Positions 1 through 11,175 are shown, counted from the first letter of the stretch. The stretch: DNA of 64,000 bases from Gammaproteobacteria bacterium (GCA_012728315.1 JAAYFI010000065.1:81112-145111); one strand, 5' to 3'. The notes: generated by a model not told the origin, from the letters alone. Numbers and translations: made by a program.

Positions 1-106
1 GCGACTGCTTAAAACCTGCAGTGCCCGCGTTGGCAATGTTGTTACCGGTGACATTAAGGTCTTTAGTTGCCGCCCGTAAGCCGCTGAGGCCAATATTAAA
101 TGACAT
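1..106 (-). CDS. flgE: Flagellar hook protein FlgE, N-terminal fragment (runs off window start)
   Basis: Reverse-strand translation MSFNIGLSGLRAATKDLNVTGNNIANAGTAGFKQS, the conserved FlgE/rod N-terminal motif; follows flgD. Confidence 0.9.
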   Translation of the reverse strand, partial: MSFNIGLSGLRAATKDLNVTGNNIANAGTAGFKQS

Positions 107-150
107 GTTATTCTCCTTGCCGGTCGTCCGACCGTTGGCAAATTGCTAAT

Positions 151-867
151 TCACTGACCAATAATCTGTACTTGAGACAGGGGCACTGAACCCAATCCCG
201 CTAAATTCAACAATAGTTCACCATTACCCTGCCCCAAAGTGACGCTATCAACGTTGGCCGGCAATAAGGTGTACAAGCCCTTGGTTTCCCCATCGATACT
301 GGCTTGCGCTTCAAACTTATAGGTGCCGGGCGACATCACCTCGCCCTCGCTATTCTTACCGTCCCACATAAAGCTGACGCTACCGGCTTCTTGCGCCCCC
401 AAATTCAGGCGCGTCGCCAAGGTGCCACCGGCGCTATACACATTGACATAGACGTTGCTACTGCTCTGCGGCAATACCAAGCTGGCCTTAAAGGTTTCCG
501 CCGTATCCACCACAGCTGTTTCGCTGGGCACAATCACTTTGCGTCCCACTAAAGAGGAGGCCTGCAATGCTTGGGAAGACTGATAACCCGACAAAATGGT
601 CTGCATGCTGCCATTGAGTTTCTCAACCCCTTCGACCGTACTGAACTGCGCCAACTGGGCAATAAAGTCACCGTTACTTTGCGGCTCTAATGGGTTCTGG
701 TTATTGAGCTGTGCCACCAGCAACTCCAGAAACTCATTCTTGCCTAATTCTTCTTTGCCGGCGGCTTTGGTTGCATGTTGATATTGATCCAACACCGCAC
801 CGGCTGCACTCACTCCTGCTGCACTCATTGCTGTCTCCTCGGGCTTACTGGCCCAATGTGAGTACAC
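151..867 (-). CDS. flgD: Flagellar hook assembly scaffold FlgD (true start probably internal, MSAAGVS..., about 831)
   Basis: ORF contains GKNEFLELLVAQLNNQNPLEPQSNGDFIAQLAQFSTVEG, the FlgD signature; in a flgBCDE cluster. Confidence 0.95.
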   Translation of the reverse strand: MYSHWASKPEETAMSAAGVSAAGAVLDQYQHATKAAGKEELGKNEFLELLVAQLNNQNPLEPQSNGDFIAQLAQFSTVEGVEKLNGSMQTILSGYQSSQALQASSLVGRKVIVPSETAVVDTAETFKASLVLPQSSSNVYVNVYSAGGTLATRLNLGAQEAGSVSFMWDGKNSEGEVMSPGTYKFEAQASIDGETKGLYTLLPANVDSVTLGQGNGELLLNLAGLGSVPLSQVQIIGQ

Positions 868-1294
868 GCTGCATCATCTGCTTGGCGGTATTCATCATTT
901 CAACGTTGGTTTGAAATGCGCGGCTGGCGGAAATCATGTCAGCCATTTCCTCCACCACATTCACATTCGGATAAAAAACATAACCATCAGCATTGGCCGA
1001 TGGATGATTGGGCTCATAACGCGGCTGCAGATCACTTTGATCCTCGACAATGCCCAGCACCTGCACGCCTGCACCGGCCTGATCTTGCTCAGCAAATAAA
1101 GAGCCTTGCCCCAAACCACCGTTTAAGCTGTCTTGAAACACAGTGGCAAAAACAGGGTGTCGCGCACGATAGGTTTGATCGATACTCGACGACACCGTTT
1201 CGGCATTGGCGATATTGCTAGAAATCGTATTTAAGCGCGTGCTTTGCGCGCTCATACCGCTACCGGCAATGTTAAAAACGCTGGAAAGAGACAT
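845..1294 (-). CDS. flgC: Flagellar basal-body rod protein FlgC
   Basis: MSLSSVFNIAGSGMSAQSTRLNTISSNIANAET and C-terminal MISASRAFQTNVEMMNTAKQMMQRVLTLGQ. Confidence 0.96.
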   Translation of the reverse strand: MSLSSVFNIAGSGMSAQSTRLNTISSNIANAETVSSSIDQTYRARHPVFATVFQDSLNGGLGQGSLFAEQDQAGAGVQVLGIVEDQSDLQPRYEPNHPSANADGYVFYPNVNVVEEMADMISASRAFQTNVEMMNTAKQMMQRVLTLGQ

Positions 1295-1308
1295 AAGTGG
1301 GTACTCCT

Positions 1309-1716
1309 TTAGTCGCCGCGCAGGGCTGTTATCAACCCTTTAAACTTGTTATTCAGCAGCGTAAAACTGGCTTGAAACTGCACCGCATTTTCTGCATAAG
1401 TGGACTGTTCAACCTGTAAGTCAACGCTATTTTGATCAATGGACGCATGATGCACATTGCGAAAACGCAGCGCCGGGTCAGCCAATTGCAAAGGCTCTAC
1501 GTCAAAATGCTGACGATTAGTGCGCTGCATCAATGGCTGCTTTTGTGCTTGCTGCTCGGCTTGCGCCGACAGCACACTGGCAAAATCTAAATCACGCGCC
1601 TTGTAGTGCGGGGTATCAGCATTGGCGATATTATTGGCCAGCACTTCAGCACGCTGAGCGCGAAAGCCAAGTGCCTTTTCGTGTATACCCAAGGCTTTAT
1701 CGAAATTGATGCTCAT
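1309..1716 (-). CDS. flgB: Flagellar basal-body rod protein FlgB
   Basis: MSINFDKALGIHEKALGFRAQRAEVLANNIANADTPHYKARDLDF; internal Met chosen over the ORF-track start at 1794. Confidence 0.95.
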   Translation of the reverse strand: MSINFDKALGIHEKALGFRAQRAEVLANNIANADTPHYKARDLDFASVLSAQAEQQAQKQPLMQRTNRQHFDVEPLQLADPALRFRNVHHASIDQNSVDLQVEQSTYAENAVQFQASFTLLNNKFKGLITALRGD

Positions 1717-1754
1717 AACGCCACACCTACTATTAATGATCTTGCCTATTACAA

Positions 1755-1770
1755 AGCAATACTTATGCCA
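1755..1770 (-). promoter_or_regulatory. Sigma-54 (RpoN) -24/-12 promoter for flgBCDE
   Basis: Reverse strand reads TGGCATAAGTATTGCT, a full match to TGGCAYRNNNNTTGCW, about 40 nt upstream of the flgB ATG. Confidence 0.8.
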
Positions 1771-1917
1771 ACAGGCAAGATCCATATAAATCAATAGGTT
1801 AGGAGATGCAGACTGTCAAATATCTGACTGATCGGCGGGTCATTGCCGTTTTCAAGCACCCTTTAGATCAGGAAAAAGAACAGGCGGCAAAAACTGACCG
1901 CCTGGCACAACAAAAAC

Positions 1918-2358
1918 TTAGGCCTGCGTGGTGTAACGCAAAATCTCGACAACCTGTGCGGGTGTGGTCGCCCAAGCCATAGCAGCAGCATCCACTTCTT
2001 TGAGTGGGTGAATAATATCTTGCCCATGCAAAGTCACATAAGGCTTACCCAGCGCAGCGCAGTAACCTGCATCAAACGCAGCATTCCACTGTTTGTACTT
2101 ATCACCAAAACGCACAACAACAAGATCGCTTTGCTCAATCAAGGTTTTAGTCCGAATCGCATTGACTTTCGCCGACTGATGATCGCGCCAAAAACTATTC
2201 TCTTGTGCGCCTAAATGATCACCCGCGGCATCGCTAGCATCATGATCGGTCACCGCTGAAGTAAAGGTAATATCTAAACCTAAAGCCTCTGCACCCTGCT
2301 GAATCTCTTCACGCCATGGGGTGTGGATTTCTCCGGAAAGATACACGGTAAAACTCAT
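1918..2358 (-). CDS. YtoQ family protein
   Basis: MSFTVYLSGEIHTPWREEIQQGAEALGLDITFTSAVTDHDASD is typical of the YtoQ family; internal Met start chosen. Confidence 0.8.
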   Translation of the reverse strand: MSFTVYLSGEIHTPWREEIQQGAEALGLDITFTSAVTDHDASDAAGDHLGAQENSFWRDHQSAKVNAIRTKTLIEQSDLVVVRFGDKYKQWNAAFDAGYCAALGKPYVTLHGQDIIHPLKEVDAAAMAWATTPAQVVEILRYTTQA

Positions 2359-2423
2359 TTTCAACTCCTTAATCAAGCAAAGGCGCTGGCTGAGCAACGC
2401 CTTAAACATTTGCACTTAAGTGC

Positions 2424-3518
2424 TTAGTCCTCACTGATTTCAATGTTTGGCATGGCTACACTTTCACGGTTAAGCACACTAATACGTGCAGCAACGGTAC
2501 GGGCTAACTGCTGATAAATCATCGCAATCTGACTTTCAGGATCAGCACTGGCGGTTGGCTCACCACCATCGCACTGCAAACGAATCGCCATCGACAAAGG
2601 CAAAGAAGCCAATAACTCCGCACCATAATTTGCCGCCAGACGCTCACCACCGCCTTCACCAAACAAGTGCTCGGCATGGCCGCAGTTTGAGCAAATATGC
2701 ACCGCCATATTTTCGACGACGCCAAGAATAGGGATATTGACCTTACGGAACATCTCAATTCCTTTGCGCGCATCCAGCAAAGCAATATCTTGTGGCGTAG
2801 TCACTATCACAGCACCCGCCACTGGAACTTTTTGTGCCAAGGTCAACTGAATATCACCGGTACCCGGCGGCATATCAACCACTAAGTAATCTAGGTTATC
2901 CCAAGCCGTTTGCGTGATCATCTGCAGCAAGGCACCAGAGGCCATAGGCCCGCGCCACACCATAGGGGTGTTGTCGGTCGCCAGAAACGCCATCGACATC
3001 ACGGCAATGCCGTGCGCCTGAATCGGCACAAAGTATTTTTGATCGCGGATGACAGGCTGCGTCCCGCTGGGCACTCCCAGCATAATGCCTTGGCTCGGGC
3101 CATAAATATCAGCATCAAGGATACCCACTCGGGCACCCTCACGCGCCAAAGCTAAAGCCAAATTAGCTGCTGTAGTTGATTTACCGACACCACCCTTGCC
3201 TGACGCAACAGCAATGACATTTTTCACGCCCATCAAAGTTGGGACATCAGCCTGACCTTTAGCGGCCTGAATAACTGTCTTAATCTTAACCTCAGCATGG
3301 GCCACACCCGGTATTTGCTGCAAACTCATCTGCAGCATTTGCGCCCAGCCCGTTTTAAACTGGTCCGCTGGATAACCCAACTCAAGGTCGACTGAAACTC
3401 GATCACCTTGAATATCAATAGCGCGCACACAACCTGCGCTGACGGGGTCTGTATTTAAATTGGGATCAATCAGACCACTTAAGGTCGCTTCAACTGCGGC
3501 GCGGGTTACTGTACTCAT
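2424..3518 (-). CDS. mrp: Iron-sulfur cluster carrier protein ApbC / Mrp-type P-loop ATPase
   Basis: VIAVASGKGGVGKSTTAANLALAL deviant Walker A, CSNCGH CxxC motif, VVDMPPGTGD; divergent from metG. Confidence 0.95.
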   Translation of the reverse strand: MSTVTRAAVEATLSGLIDPNLNTDPVSAGCVRAIDIQGDRVSVDLELGYPADQFKTGWAQMLQMSLQQIPGVAHAEVKIKTVIQAAKGQADVPTLMGVKNVIAVASGKGGVGKSTTAANLALALAREGARVGILDADIYGPSQGIMLGVPSGTQPVIRDQKYFVPIQAHGIAVMSMAFLATDNTPMVWRGPMASGALLQMITQTAWDNLDYLVVDMPPGTGDIQLTLAQKVPVAGAVIVTTPQDIALLDARKGIEMFRKVNIPILGVVENMAVHICSNCGHAEHLFGEGGGERLAANYGAELLASLPLSMAIRLQCDGGEPTASADPESQIAMIYQQLARTVAARISVLNRESVAMPNIEISED

Positions 3519-3686
3519 AAGGCTCTCCACTGCGACAAATAAACTAAACAATAAACATTCTAACCTAACCTGACCATTAAGACCTTAATCGCCCGCAAGC
3601 TCAGATTGGACAAGGGATGAAAAAAACACGCATTGCCTATATAGTAGCTGACTTATTTCTATTCACTTTTAGTAGTTAGGAAAACC

Positions 3687-5735
3687 ATGAGCCAAGCCCG
3701 CAAAATTTTAGTGACCAGCGCCCTGCCCTATGCCAACGGCTCCATCCACCTTGGCCATATGCTTGAATACATTCAGACCGATATGTGGGTTCGCTTTCAA
3801 AAAATGCGCGGCAATCAATGCATCTACGTCTGCGCTGACGACGCCCATGGCTCCGCCATTATGTTACGTGCAGAGCATGAAGGCATTACACCTGAACAAC
3901 TCATTGATAATGTACATGCTGAGCACAGTGCTGACTTTGCAGATTTCTTAGTTGATTTTGATAATTTTTACAGCACCCACAGTGAAGAAAATCGCGAGCT
4001 CTCCGAAGAGATTTACAAACGCTTGCAAGCCGCTGGCCATATCGCCACACGTTCGGTGACGCAGTATTTTGATCCTGAAAAAGGCATGTTTCTCGCTGAT
4101 CGCTTTATTAAAGGCACATGCCCAAAATGTACAACACCGGACCAATACGGTGACAACTGTGAAAAATGCGGCGCCACTTACCACCCCACTGAGCTGAAAG
4201 ATCCACGCTCAGCCATTTCTGGCGCAACACCGGTCTTAAAAGACTCAGAACACTACTTCTTTAAGCTGCCTAACTTCCAAACGATGCTGCAAGAGTGGAC
4301 CCGTAGCGGCACCCTGCAAGAGTCGGTCGCCAACAAACTGGCAGAATGGCTCGACAGCGGCCTGCAAGAGTGGGATATCTCTCGTGATGCGCCTTACTTT
4401 GGTTTTGAAATCCCAGGTGCGCCGGGTAAATATTTTTATGTATGGCTGGATGCACCCATTGGCTATATGGCCAGCTTTAAAAACCTCTGCGCACGTCGCC
4501 CGGATTTAGATTTTGATGCATTTTGGAGTAAAGACTCAACAGCCGAGCTGTACCATTTTATTGGCAAAGACATCATTAACTTCCACGCCTTATTTTGGCC
4601 AGCCATGCTCGACGGCGCCGATTTCCGCAAGCCAACAGGCGTCAATGTGCATGGTTACCTGACGGTAAATGGCGCCAAAATGTCTAAATCACGCGGTACT
4701 TTTATTAAGGCACGCACTTATTTAGATCATTTAAACCCTGAGTACTTACGCTACTACTATGCTTCGAAACTGGGTCGTGGTGTTGAAGATCTAGATTTAA
4801 ACCTTGAAGACTTTATTCATAAAGTTAACTCTGATCTCGTTGGTAAAGTGGTAAATATTGCCAGCCGCTGCGCCGGTTTTATTCAAAAAGGTAACAACGG
4901 GATGCTGGTCGCAGACATGCCGAACCCTGATCTGTGGCAAAAATTCCAAGACGCGATGCCATCCATTGCCAAAGCCTACGAGGCTCGCGACTTTGCCCGC
5001 GCCATGCGCGAAATTATGGCGCTAGCCGATGCAGCCAATGCTTGGATCGCGGAGCAAGCACCTTGGGCAATGAATAAAATTGAAGGCCAACAAGCGCAAG
5101 TTCAGGCAATTTGCTCGCAAGCCATCAACCTGTTTAAACAGCTGGTTATTCTTTTAAAACCTGTGCTGCCGAAACTGGCCAGCGATGCTGAGCAATTCCT
5201 CAATGTAGCCCCACTGAACTGGGACAACCTAGGCACTGCACTCGGCGCACATCAACTCAATCCATTCACTGCTTTATTGACCCGCGTTGACGCTAAGCAT
5301 GTGCAAGCCATGATTGAATCCTCAAAAGAAGACTTATTAGAAATGGACACAAATAACACTACCGCAACAACCAGCAATGGTGAGCTCGAAAAAGAACCCC
5401 TCGCCAAAGAAATTGATTTCAATAGCTTTGCCGCTGTGGATTTACGTATTGCTTTAATTGAAAAAGCCAGCTTAGTAGAAGGCGCCGATAAATTACTGCA
5501 ACTGACCCTCGATCTTGGTGGCGTCAAACGTAATGTATTCTCAGGCATTAAAAGCGCCTACCCTGATCCTTCTAAACTCGAAGGCCGCCTCACCTTATAT
5601 GTAGCTAACCTTGCTGCACGTAAAATGAAATTTGGTGTTTCCGAAGGCATGGTGCTGGCTGCCGGCCCAGGCGGTGAAGAAATCTACCTGCTGAGCCCAG
5701 ATCATGGCGCACGCCCAGGACAGCGGGTGATGTAA
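3687..5735 (+). CDS. metG: Methionyl-tRNA synthetase with C-terminal tRNA-binding domain
   Basis: HLGHMLE (HIGH), KMSKSRG (KMSKS), zinc-finger cysteines, C-terminal EMAP-like domain. Confidence 0.98.
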   Translation: MSQARKILVTSALPYANGSIHLGHMLEYIQTDMWVRFQKMRGNQCIYVCADDAHGSAIMLRAEHEGITPEQLIDNVHAEHSADFADFLVDFDNFYSTHSEENRELSEEIYKRLQAAGHIATRSVTQYFDPEKGMFLADRFIKGTCPKCTTPDQYGDNCEKCGATYHPTELKDPRSAISGATPVLKDSEHYFFKLPNFQTMLQEWTRSGTLQESVANKLAEWLDSGLQEWDISRDAPYFGFEIPGAPGKYFYVWLDAPIGYMASFKNLCARRPDLDFDAFWSKDSTAELYHFIGKDIINFHALFWPAMLDGADFRKPTGVNVHGYLTVNGAKMSKSRGTFIKARTYLDHLNPEYLRYYYASKLGRGVEDLDLNLEDFIHKVNSDLVGKVVNIASRCAGFIQKGNNGMLVADMPNPDLWQKFQDAMPSIAKAYEARDFARAMREIMALADAANAWIAEQAPWAMNKIEGQQAQVQAICSQAINLFKQLVILLKPVLPKLASDAEQFLNVAPLNWDNLGTALGAHQLNPFTALLTRVDAKHVQAMIESSKEDLLEMDTNNTTATTSNGELEKEPLAKEIDFNSFAAVDLRIALIEKASLVEGADKLLQLTLDLGGVKRNVFSGIKSAYPDPSKLEGRLTLYVANLAARKMKFGVSEGMVLAAGPGGEEIYLLSPDHGARPGQRVM

Positions 5736-5743
5736 ACAACTCA

Positions 5744-5773
5744 AGCATAGCCGATACACCCATCGGCTATGCT
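5744..5773. other. Perfect 12-bp stem hairpin downstream of metG
   Basis: AGCATAGCCGAT-acaccc-ATCGGCTATGCT; no clear U-tract, so terminator status is uncertain. Confidence 0.6.
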
Positions 5774-5870
5774 GTTACAGACGTATGTGTATGGCAACAC
5801 TGCTAAATAGCACCTATGCTGCCCTCTCCTCCAAAGCACTACTGCCCCTGAGGCACAACGAGATATTGTT

Positions 5871-7205
5871 ATGCTTAAACGCTCGCTAACTTTTTTATAT
5901 CTAGTGCTGGGCTTAGCCTGCGTATGGCCTAGTGCCGCACAAGCTAAACAGGTTCCATCCACCTATGCATTTCCAGTGACCAATCCGTTTGAAGCGACGA
6001 TTGCAGGAACACCCAGCGCTTTGCGCCCGCCTCTGCCTAAGGATGCAGATATCAAACAAAAGGACTACAGCTTACGCCTACGTCCAGAACGCGAATACAC
6101 CTTGCCCAGTAACTTCTGGCCCGTTAAAACGTTTAGCTATCGCTTAGCTAAACAAAGCAAAGCCGCGCCTCTGATTTTTGTGATCGCCGGCACCGGCGCT
6201 TACTACTCAAGCAGCACCATGGAGTATCTAAAAAAACTTTTTTACGGTGCAGGCTTTCATGTTGCTCTTATTTCGTCACCCACCGCCTATGACTTTATGG
6301 TGGGCGCATCGCCCTATGCGACCCCAGGCTACTCACCACAAGACGCTAAAGATTTATATAACGTGATGCGCGCCATTAAAAAGCAGCACCCACAGCTTGC
6401 AGTCAGTGAATGGCATTTAACCGGTTACAGCCTCGGCGCTTTACAGGCTGCATTTGTCAGCCATTTGGATGAGCAAGAACAAGCGTTTAACTTTAAGCGC
6501 GTGCTGCTCTTAAACCCACCCGTCAACCTGTACACCTCGGTTAGCAATCTCAATCGTTTAACGCATGTGCAGGCAGTGAACTCAACAGAAACACGCACCT
6601 TTTACCAGTTAATGCTCGATAAATTAACCCGCTTTTTCCATGACAAAGGCCGTTTCGACTTTAATGAAGCGGTGCTCTTAGACTTCCAAAACTCATCAGA
6701 AAAACTCAGTGATAATGAGCTCGCCATGCTGATTGGTAGCGTATTTCGCTTTACCGCTGCAGATATAAACTTCACTTCAGATTTAATCAATCGCCGAGGC
6801 ATTATCACTCCGCCACAAAAGAAAATATACGACAGCACCAGCTTAACGCCTTTCTTTAAGGCCGCATTGCTATGTGATTTCGAGTGTTATATCCAAGAAC
6901 AACTGCTACCTTTTTGGCGCGTCCACGTTAAAAAACAATTGAACGCACCGCGCACGAATAACCCAGCAGATCTGGAAGAGCTGACCCATGCCAGCAGCCT
7001 ATATGCCCTCGCTGACTATCTGCGCACCACAGCTAAAATAGGCGTGATGCACAATGCCGATGACATCATTTTAGGTGCAGGTGATATAGAGTTTTTACGC
7101 AAACATTTTGCTGATCGTCTCACCCTATACCCCTATGGCGGGCATCTGGGCAATTTGGATTACCGTGATAATGCAGCCGATATATTGGAGTTTTTCCATG
7201 ACTAG
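5871..7205 (+). CDS. Exported alpha/beta-hydrolase-like protein of unknown function, coupled to mlaA
   Basis: N-terminal signal peptide (LVLGLACVWPSAAQA), nucleophile elbow GYSLG, C-terminal Asp (HNADD) and His (GGHLGN) candidates. Confidence 0.75.
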   Translation: MLKRSLTFLYLVLGLACVWPSAAQAKQVPSTYAFPVTNPFEATIAGTPSALRPPLPKDADIKQKDYSLRLRPEREYTLPSNFWPVKTFSYRLAKQSKAAPLIFVIAGTGAYYSSSTMEYLKKLFYGAGFHVALISSPTAYDFMVGASPYATPGYSPQDAKDLYNVMRAIKKQHPQLAVSEWHLTGYSLGALQAAFVSHLDEQEQAFNFKRVLLLNPPVNLYTSVSNLNRLTHVQAVNSTETRTFYQLMLDKLTRFFHDKGRFDFNEAVLLDFQNSSEKLSDNELAMLIGSVFRFTAADINFTSDLINRRGIITPPQKKIYDSTSLTPFFKAALLCDFECYIQEQLLPFWRVHVKKQLNAPRTNNPADLEELTHASSLYALADYLRTTAKIGVMHNADDIILGAGDIEFLRKHFADRLTLYPYGGHLGNLDYRDNAADILEFFHD

Positions 7206-7983
7206 AACTCAGGCCTTGCGCCCCTATTGGCTCCCTGCATTACTCTTTTTAGGCTTATCGCACACCTACGCGGCAGAAAAAATCGATGCGGACGGCTTTA
7301 AAAACCCTTTGCAAAACCTAGAGTTTTCCACAGACCCAGGCCAACATGAGTTTGAGCGCGCCACTTTAGAAGCGCTAAATATCAGCGATCCACTGGAAGC
7401 ATGGAACCGTAACGTCTATCACTTTAATTACCGCTTTGATCAATGGGTATTCTTACCTGTAGTCAAAGGCTACAGCACAGTCACTCCACATTTTGTGCGT
7501 ACCGGTGTGAGCAACTTCTTTAGCAATCTAGGCGAGATTCCAACACTGGCCAATAGTATCTTGCAGCTCAAGGGCCAGCGCGCCATGGAAACCACTGCGC
7601 GTATTTTATTTAATACGATTTTCGGCGTTGCCGGTCTTTGGGATCCTGCGACGAAAATGGGTTTAGCTAAAAACCATGAAGACTTTGGCCAGACTCTAGG
7701 CTATTACGGCGTACCCCACGGCCCGTACTTAATGCTGCCTTTTCTAGGCCCATCCAACCTACGTGATACCAGCGGTATTGTGGCTGACTTTAGTTTAGAC
7801 AGCAGCGTGAACTGGCTCAATATGGCCAAAGAGAGTCAACGTAATCCAGAGATTTTCGCCCTCAAGATTATTGATCAACGCTATATCACTGAACTGCGCT
7901 ACGGCCAGCTAAATACCCCGTTTGAGTACGAAAAGATTCGCTACGCCTACACCAAGGCCCGCGAGCTTAAAATTGCTGAGTAG
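7198..7983 (+). CDS. mlaA: MlaA (VacJ) family phospholipid-transport lipoprotein
   Basis: DPLEAWNRNVYHFNYRFDQWVFLPVVKGY, NFFSNLGEIPTLANSILQ; start ATG overlaps the upstream stop (ATGACTAG). Confidence 0.93.
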   Translation: MTRTQALRPYWLPALLFLGLSHTYAAEKIDADGFKNPLQNLEFSTDPGQHEFERATLEALNISDPLEAWNRNVYHFNYRFDQWVFLPVVKGYSTVTPHFVRTGVSNFFSNLGEIPTLANSILQLKGQRAMETTARILFNTIFGVAGLWDPATKMGLAKNHEDFGQTLGYYGVPHGPYLMLPFLGPSNLRDTSGIVADFSLDSSVNWLNMAKESQRNPEIFALKIIDQRYITELRYGQLNTPFEYEKIRYAYTKARELKIAE

Positions 7984-8081
7984 TTAAACATTAGGGTAGC
8001 GAGCCGGCATTCACTGATCATGCATTCGGCAATCAGGCCCCGCAGCTCAGGCGCAACAGCAGCGCCTTGGCTACATAGCCG

Positions 8082-8135
8082 ATTGACATCCTCACCGCCC
8101 AAAATCCACCCTCGCAACTAAAATTACGGGGGGCT
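8082..8135. mobile_element. Possible relic of an IS200/IS605-type end (no tnpA/tnpB present)
   Basis: ATTGACATCCTCACCGCCC followed by CTAAAATTACGGGGGGCTTT resembles the conserved TTGACATCCTCnCCGCCC-TAAA-ACGGGGcTTT end sequence. Confidence 0.35.
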
Positions 8136-8212
8136 TTCGCGCAAAACTGATAAGCACAGTCCAGCAGCCGCCATCAAAGGCAAAGACGGATAACAGCTAG
8201 ACCAAGGCGGGA

Positions 8213-8821
8213 TTAGTTATTTTCAAAAAACCGTCGTACAGGGCCAAAAGAGCGACGGTAAATCGGCGTTGGCCCGAGCTCTTGCAAAGCCTTGAGGTGC
8301 GCTGGCGTCGGATAGCCTTTGTGCTTGGCAATCCCGTAACCGGGATATTGTTGATCCAAAATCGCCATTTCTCGATCTCGACTGACCTTGGCCAAAATAG
8401 ATGCGGCAGAGATTTCCGCCACCAAGCCATCCCCCTGCACAACAGCTTCGCTGGGTATACTCAACTGCGGACAACGATTACCATCAATCAAAGCCAAATC
8501 AGGCTTAATCGACAAACCCTGCACCGCACGCTGCATGGCAAGCATAGTAGCCTGCAAAATATTCAATCGATCAATTTCTTCAACTTCAGCACGGGCAATA
8601 CACCAAGCCAAAGCTTTTGTTTGGATCTCGACAAATAATGCCTCACGTTTTTTTTCAGTGAGCTTCTTAGAATCATTTAAGCCTGCGATAGGATTGTTGG
8701 GATCTAAGATAACCGCAGCCGTCACTACAGGTCCACATAATGGTCCACGCCCGACTTCGTCAACACCAGCAATCCGCTTACCGACCCACGCCTGCTGCAG
8801 CAATTCAAGTTGCATCGGCAT
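8213..8821 (-). CDS. rnhB: Ribonuclease HII
   Basis: [36 protein letters not shown]; next to lpxB. Confidence 0.97.
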   Translation of the reverse strand: MPMQLELLQQAWVGKRIAGVDEVGRGPLCGPVVTAAVILDPNNPIAGLNDSKKLTEKKREALFVEIQTKALAWCIARAEVEEIDRLNILQATMLAMQRAVQGLSIKPDLALIDGNRCPQLSIPSEAVVQGDGLVAEISAASILAKVSRDREMAILDQQYPGYGIAKHKGYPTPAHLKALQELGPTPIYRRSFGPVRRFFENN

Positions 8822-9962
8822 AGCCTAAAAGCTGCAAAATACCTTGTGCTGCTCGCTGCGAGGCATTACAACGCAATGATTGATGCAGCTCGGTAAAACG
8901 CTGAGTTTGCTGCGAGCCATCGCGCAGCTGGGCTAAAACTGCATCCCCTAAGGCTTCTGCTGTCGCTGCATCTTGAATAAACTCGGGCACCAACATCTGT
9001 GCTGCAAGCAAATTAGGCAAAGAGACATAGGGACTTTTGACCATTCGTTTTAACAGCCAATAACTGACTGGCGCCAACTTGTAGGCCACCACCATCGGCT
9101 TTTTAAACAATAAGGCTTCAAGCGTCGCCGTACCGGAGGCAATTAATACCGCATCACAGGCCTGCAAGGCGGTTTGTGACTGCCCATCTAAAATCTCAAT
9201 AGGCAGGTTTGGCATGCCTGCTAACATGGCTTCGAGCTGCTCACGGCGTGCTTGATTGGCCGCTGGAAGAATAAAACGCAAATGAGGTTTTTCGGCTAAT
9301 AAGTAGCGTGCCGTATCGATAAACAAAGGGCCAAGTTTAGCCACTTCGCCGCCGCGACTGCCCGGCAATAATGCCACCACTTGCGCATCAGCAGGCAAAC
9401 CTAACAGCTCTCGCGCTGGCTGAGCGTCATTATGTAAAGCCACACTGTCGGCCAATGGATGACCGACAAAGAGTACCGGCACTTGGTGCTCTCGATAAAA
9501 CTGCGCCTCAAAGGGCAGCAAAGTGAGCATCAAATCACAGCCTTTGCGTATTTTAAGCACGCGCTTTTGCCGCCACGCCCACACCGAGGGGCTGACATAG
9601 TGCACGGTTTTAATCCCGGCAGCACGCAATTGCAATTCAATGGTCAAATTAAAGTCAGGCGCATCAATCCCAATAAATACATCAGGACGCTGTTCTTTAA
9701 AGGTCGCAATTAAGCGTTTTCGACGTGCTAACAGCTCTGGCAAACGCCCTAACACTTCCACCAAGCCCATAATAGCTAGACGCTCCATGGGAAAGTACGA
9801 CTGTAAGCCTTGCGCTTGCATTAAAGGCCCGCCCACTCCAATAAACTCAATATTGGCATGCTGGGCGCGTAAAGCCTGCATCAAGCCAGCACCTAAGATA
9901 TCACCTGAGGCCTCACCGGCCACTAAAGCAACTTTGAGCGGGGCCTGCTGTTGCTCAGCCAT
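8805..9962 (-). CDS. lpxB: Lipid-A-disaccharide synthase
   Basis: [48 protein letters not shown]. Confidence 0.97.
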   Translation of the reverse strand: MAEQQQAPLKVALVAGEASGDILGAGLMQALRAQHANIEFIGVGGPLMQAQGLQSYFPMERLAIMGLVEVLGRLPELLARRKRLIATFKEQRPDVFIGIDAPDFNLTIELQLRAAGIKTVHYVSPSVWAWRQKRVLKIRKGCDLMLTLLPFEAQFYREHQVPVLFVGHPLADSVALHNDAQPARELLGLPADAQVVALLPGSRGGEVAKLGPLFIDTARYLLAEKPHLRFILPAANQARREQLEAMLAGMPNLPIEILDGQSQTALQACDAVLIASGTATLEALLFKKPMVVAYKLAPVSYWLLKRMVKSPYVSLPNLLAAQMLVPEFIQDAATAEALGDAVLAQLRDGSQQTQRFTELHQSLRCNASQRAAQGILQLLGYADAT

Positions 9963-10738
9963 TAGCGGGTGATACCTCTGGAAGACTGGCGAATGGACTC
10001 ACAGAACAGGGCAACTTCCGAGTACTCAGCAGCACTCTCATTAAGCGCCTGCAACGCTTCATCAATAGTTAAGCCTTGACGGTAGACCGTTTTATAAGCG
10101 CGACGTAGAGCCTGAATTGCTTGATCGGAGAAGCCACGGCGACGCATTCCCTCAAAGTTCATACTACGCGCTTCAGCAGGATTCCCTGCCACAGTGACAA
10201 ACGCTGGGATATCTTTACCGACAGCGCTGCCCATAGCAGTAAAACTATGTGCACCAATATGGCAGTACTGATGCACTAAAGTATAGCCGGACAAGATGGC
10301 CCAATCATCAATATGCACATGCCCTGCCAGAGCGGTGTTATTGACTAAAATACAGTGATTACCAATAACACTGTCATGGCCAATATGCGCATAGGCCATA
10401 ATTAAGTTATGGCTACCTATAGTGGTTTCAGAACGGTCTTGCACAGTACCCCGGTGAATTGTGACACCTTCACGAATCACATTATGATCGCCAATCACTA
10501 AGCGGGTGGCTTCACCTTGATACTTTAAGTCTGGGGTGTCTTCACCCACCGAAGAAAACTGATAAATATGGTTATGGCAACCAATCCGTGTAGGACCTTT
10601 CAGCACCACATGGGATGCGATAATTGATCCAGCGCCAACTTCAACATCGGGACCAATAATCGTCCATGGCCCAACGCTAACATCATCCGCAAGTTTAGCT
10701 GACGGATCAATAATGGCACGAGGATCAATCAAACTCAT
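9962..10738 (-). CDS. lpxA: UDP-N-acetylglucosamine acyltransferase
   Basis: Left-handed beta-helix hexapeptides, [22 protein letters not shown]; overlaps lpxB and fabZ. Confidence 0.97.
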   Translation of the reverse strand: MSLIDPRAIIDPSAKLADDVSVGPWTIIGPDVEVGAGSIIASHVVLKGPTRIGCHNHIYQFSSVGEDTPDLKYQGEATRLVIGDHNVIREGVTIHRGTVQDRSETTIGSHNLIMAYAHIGHDSVIGNHCILVNNTALAGHVHIDDWAILSGYTLVHQYCHIGAHSFTAMGSAVGKDIPAFVTVAGNPAEARSMNFEGMRRRGFSDQAIQALRRAYKTVYRQGLTIDEALQALNESAAEYSEVALFCESIRQSSRGITR

Positions 10739-11175
10739 AGTTTACGTTCCGCACAAATAATTTCAGCTGAGCAGACGATGACACCACCCACGCTCGCTTG
10801 GCAATTAAACTTCCAGATTCCCCGCTTAGCACTGATAAAGCTGGCTTGCAAATCGAGGCGGTCACCCGGCACAACAGGCTGACGAAAACGCAGTTTGTCG
10901 GAGCCCACAAAATAGTACAGCGTGCCATCCTCAGGCGAAGCATCCATCATTTTGAAGCCCAGAACACCTGCCGCTTGGGCCATGGCTTCAATAATTAAAA
11001 CACCCGGCATAATCGGGTGCTGCGGAAAATGGCCGTTGAAAAAAGGCTCATTGATGCTTACATTTTTATAAGCATTGATTGTCTTCTGCTCTAAATCAAT
11101 CGCCGCAACACGATCCACTAATAAGAAAGGGTAGCGGTGTGGAAGCAGTTGACGAATTTCATTAATGTCCATCAT
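10735..11175 (-). CDS. fabZ: 3-hydroxyacyl-ACP dehydratase FabZ
   Basis: [39 protein letters not shown]. Confidence 0.97.
   Translation of the reverse strand: MMDINEIRQLLPHRYPFLLVDRVAAIDLEQKTINAYKNVSINEPFFNGHFPQHPIMPGVLIIEAMAQAAGVLGFKMMDASPEDGTLYYFVGSDKLRFRQPVVPGDRLDLQASFISAKRGIWKFNCQASVGGVIVCSAEIICAERKL

Noticed and set aside
304-1221. Several + strand ORFs opposite flgC/flgD
   Set aside because: Shadow ORFs antisense to well-supported flagellar genes.
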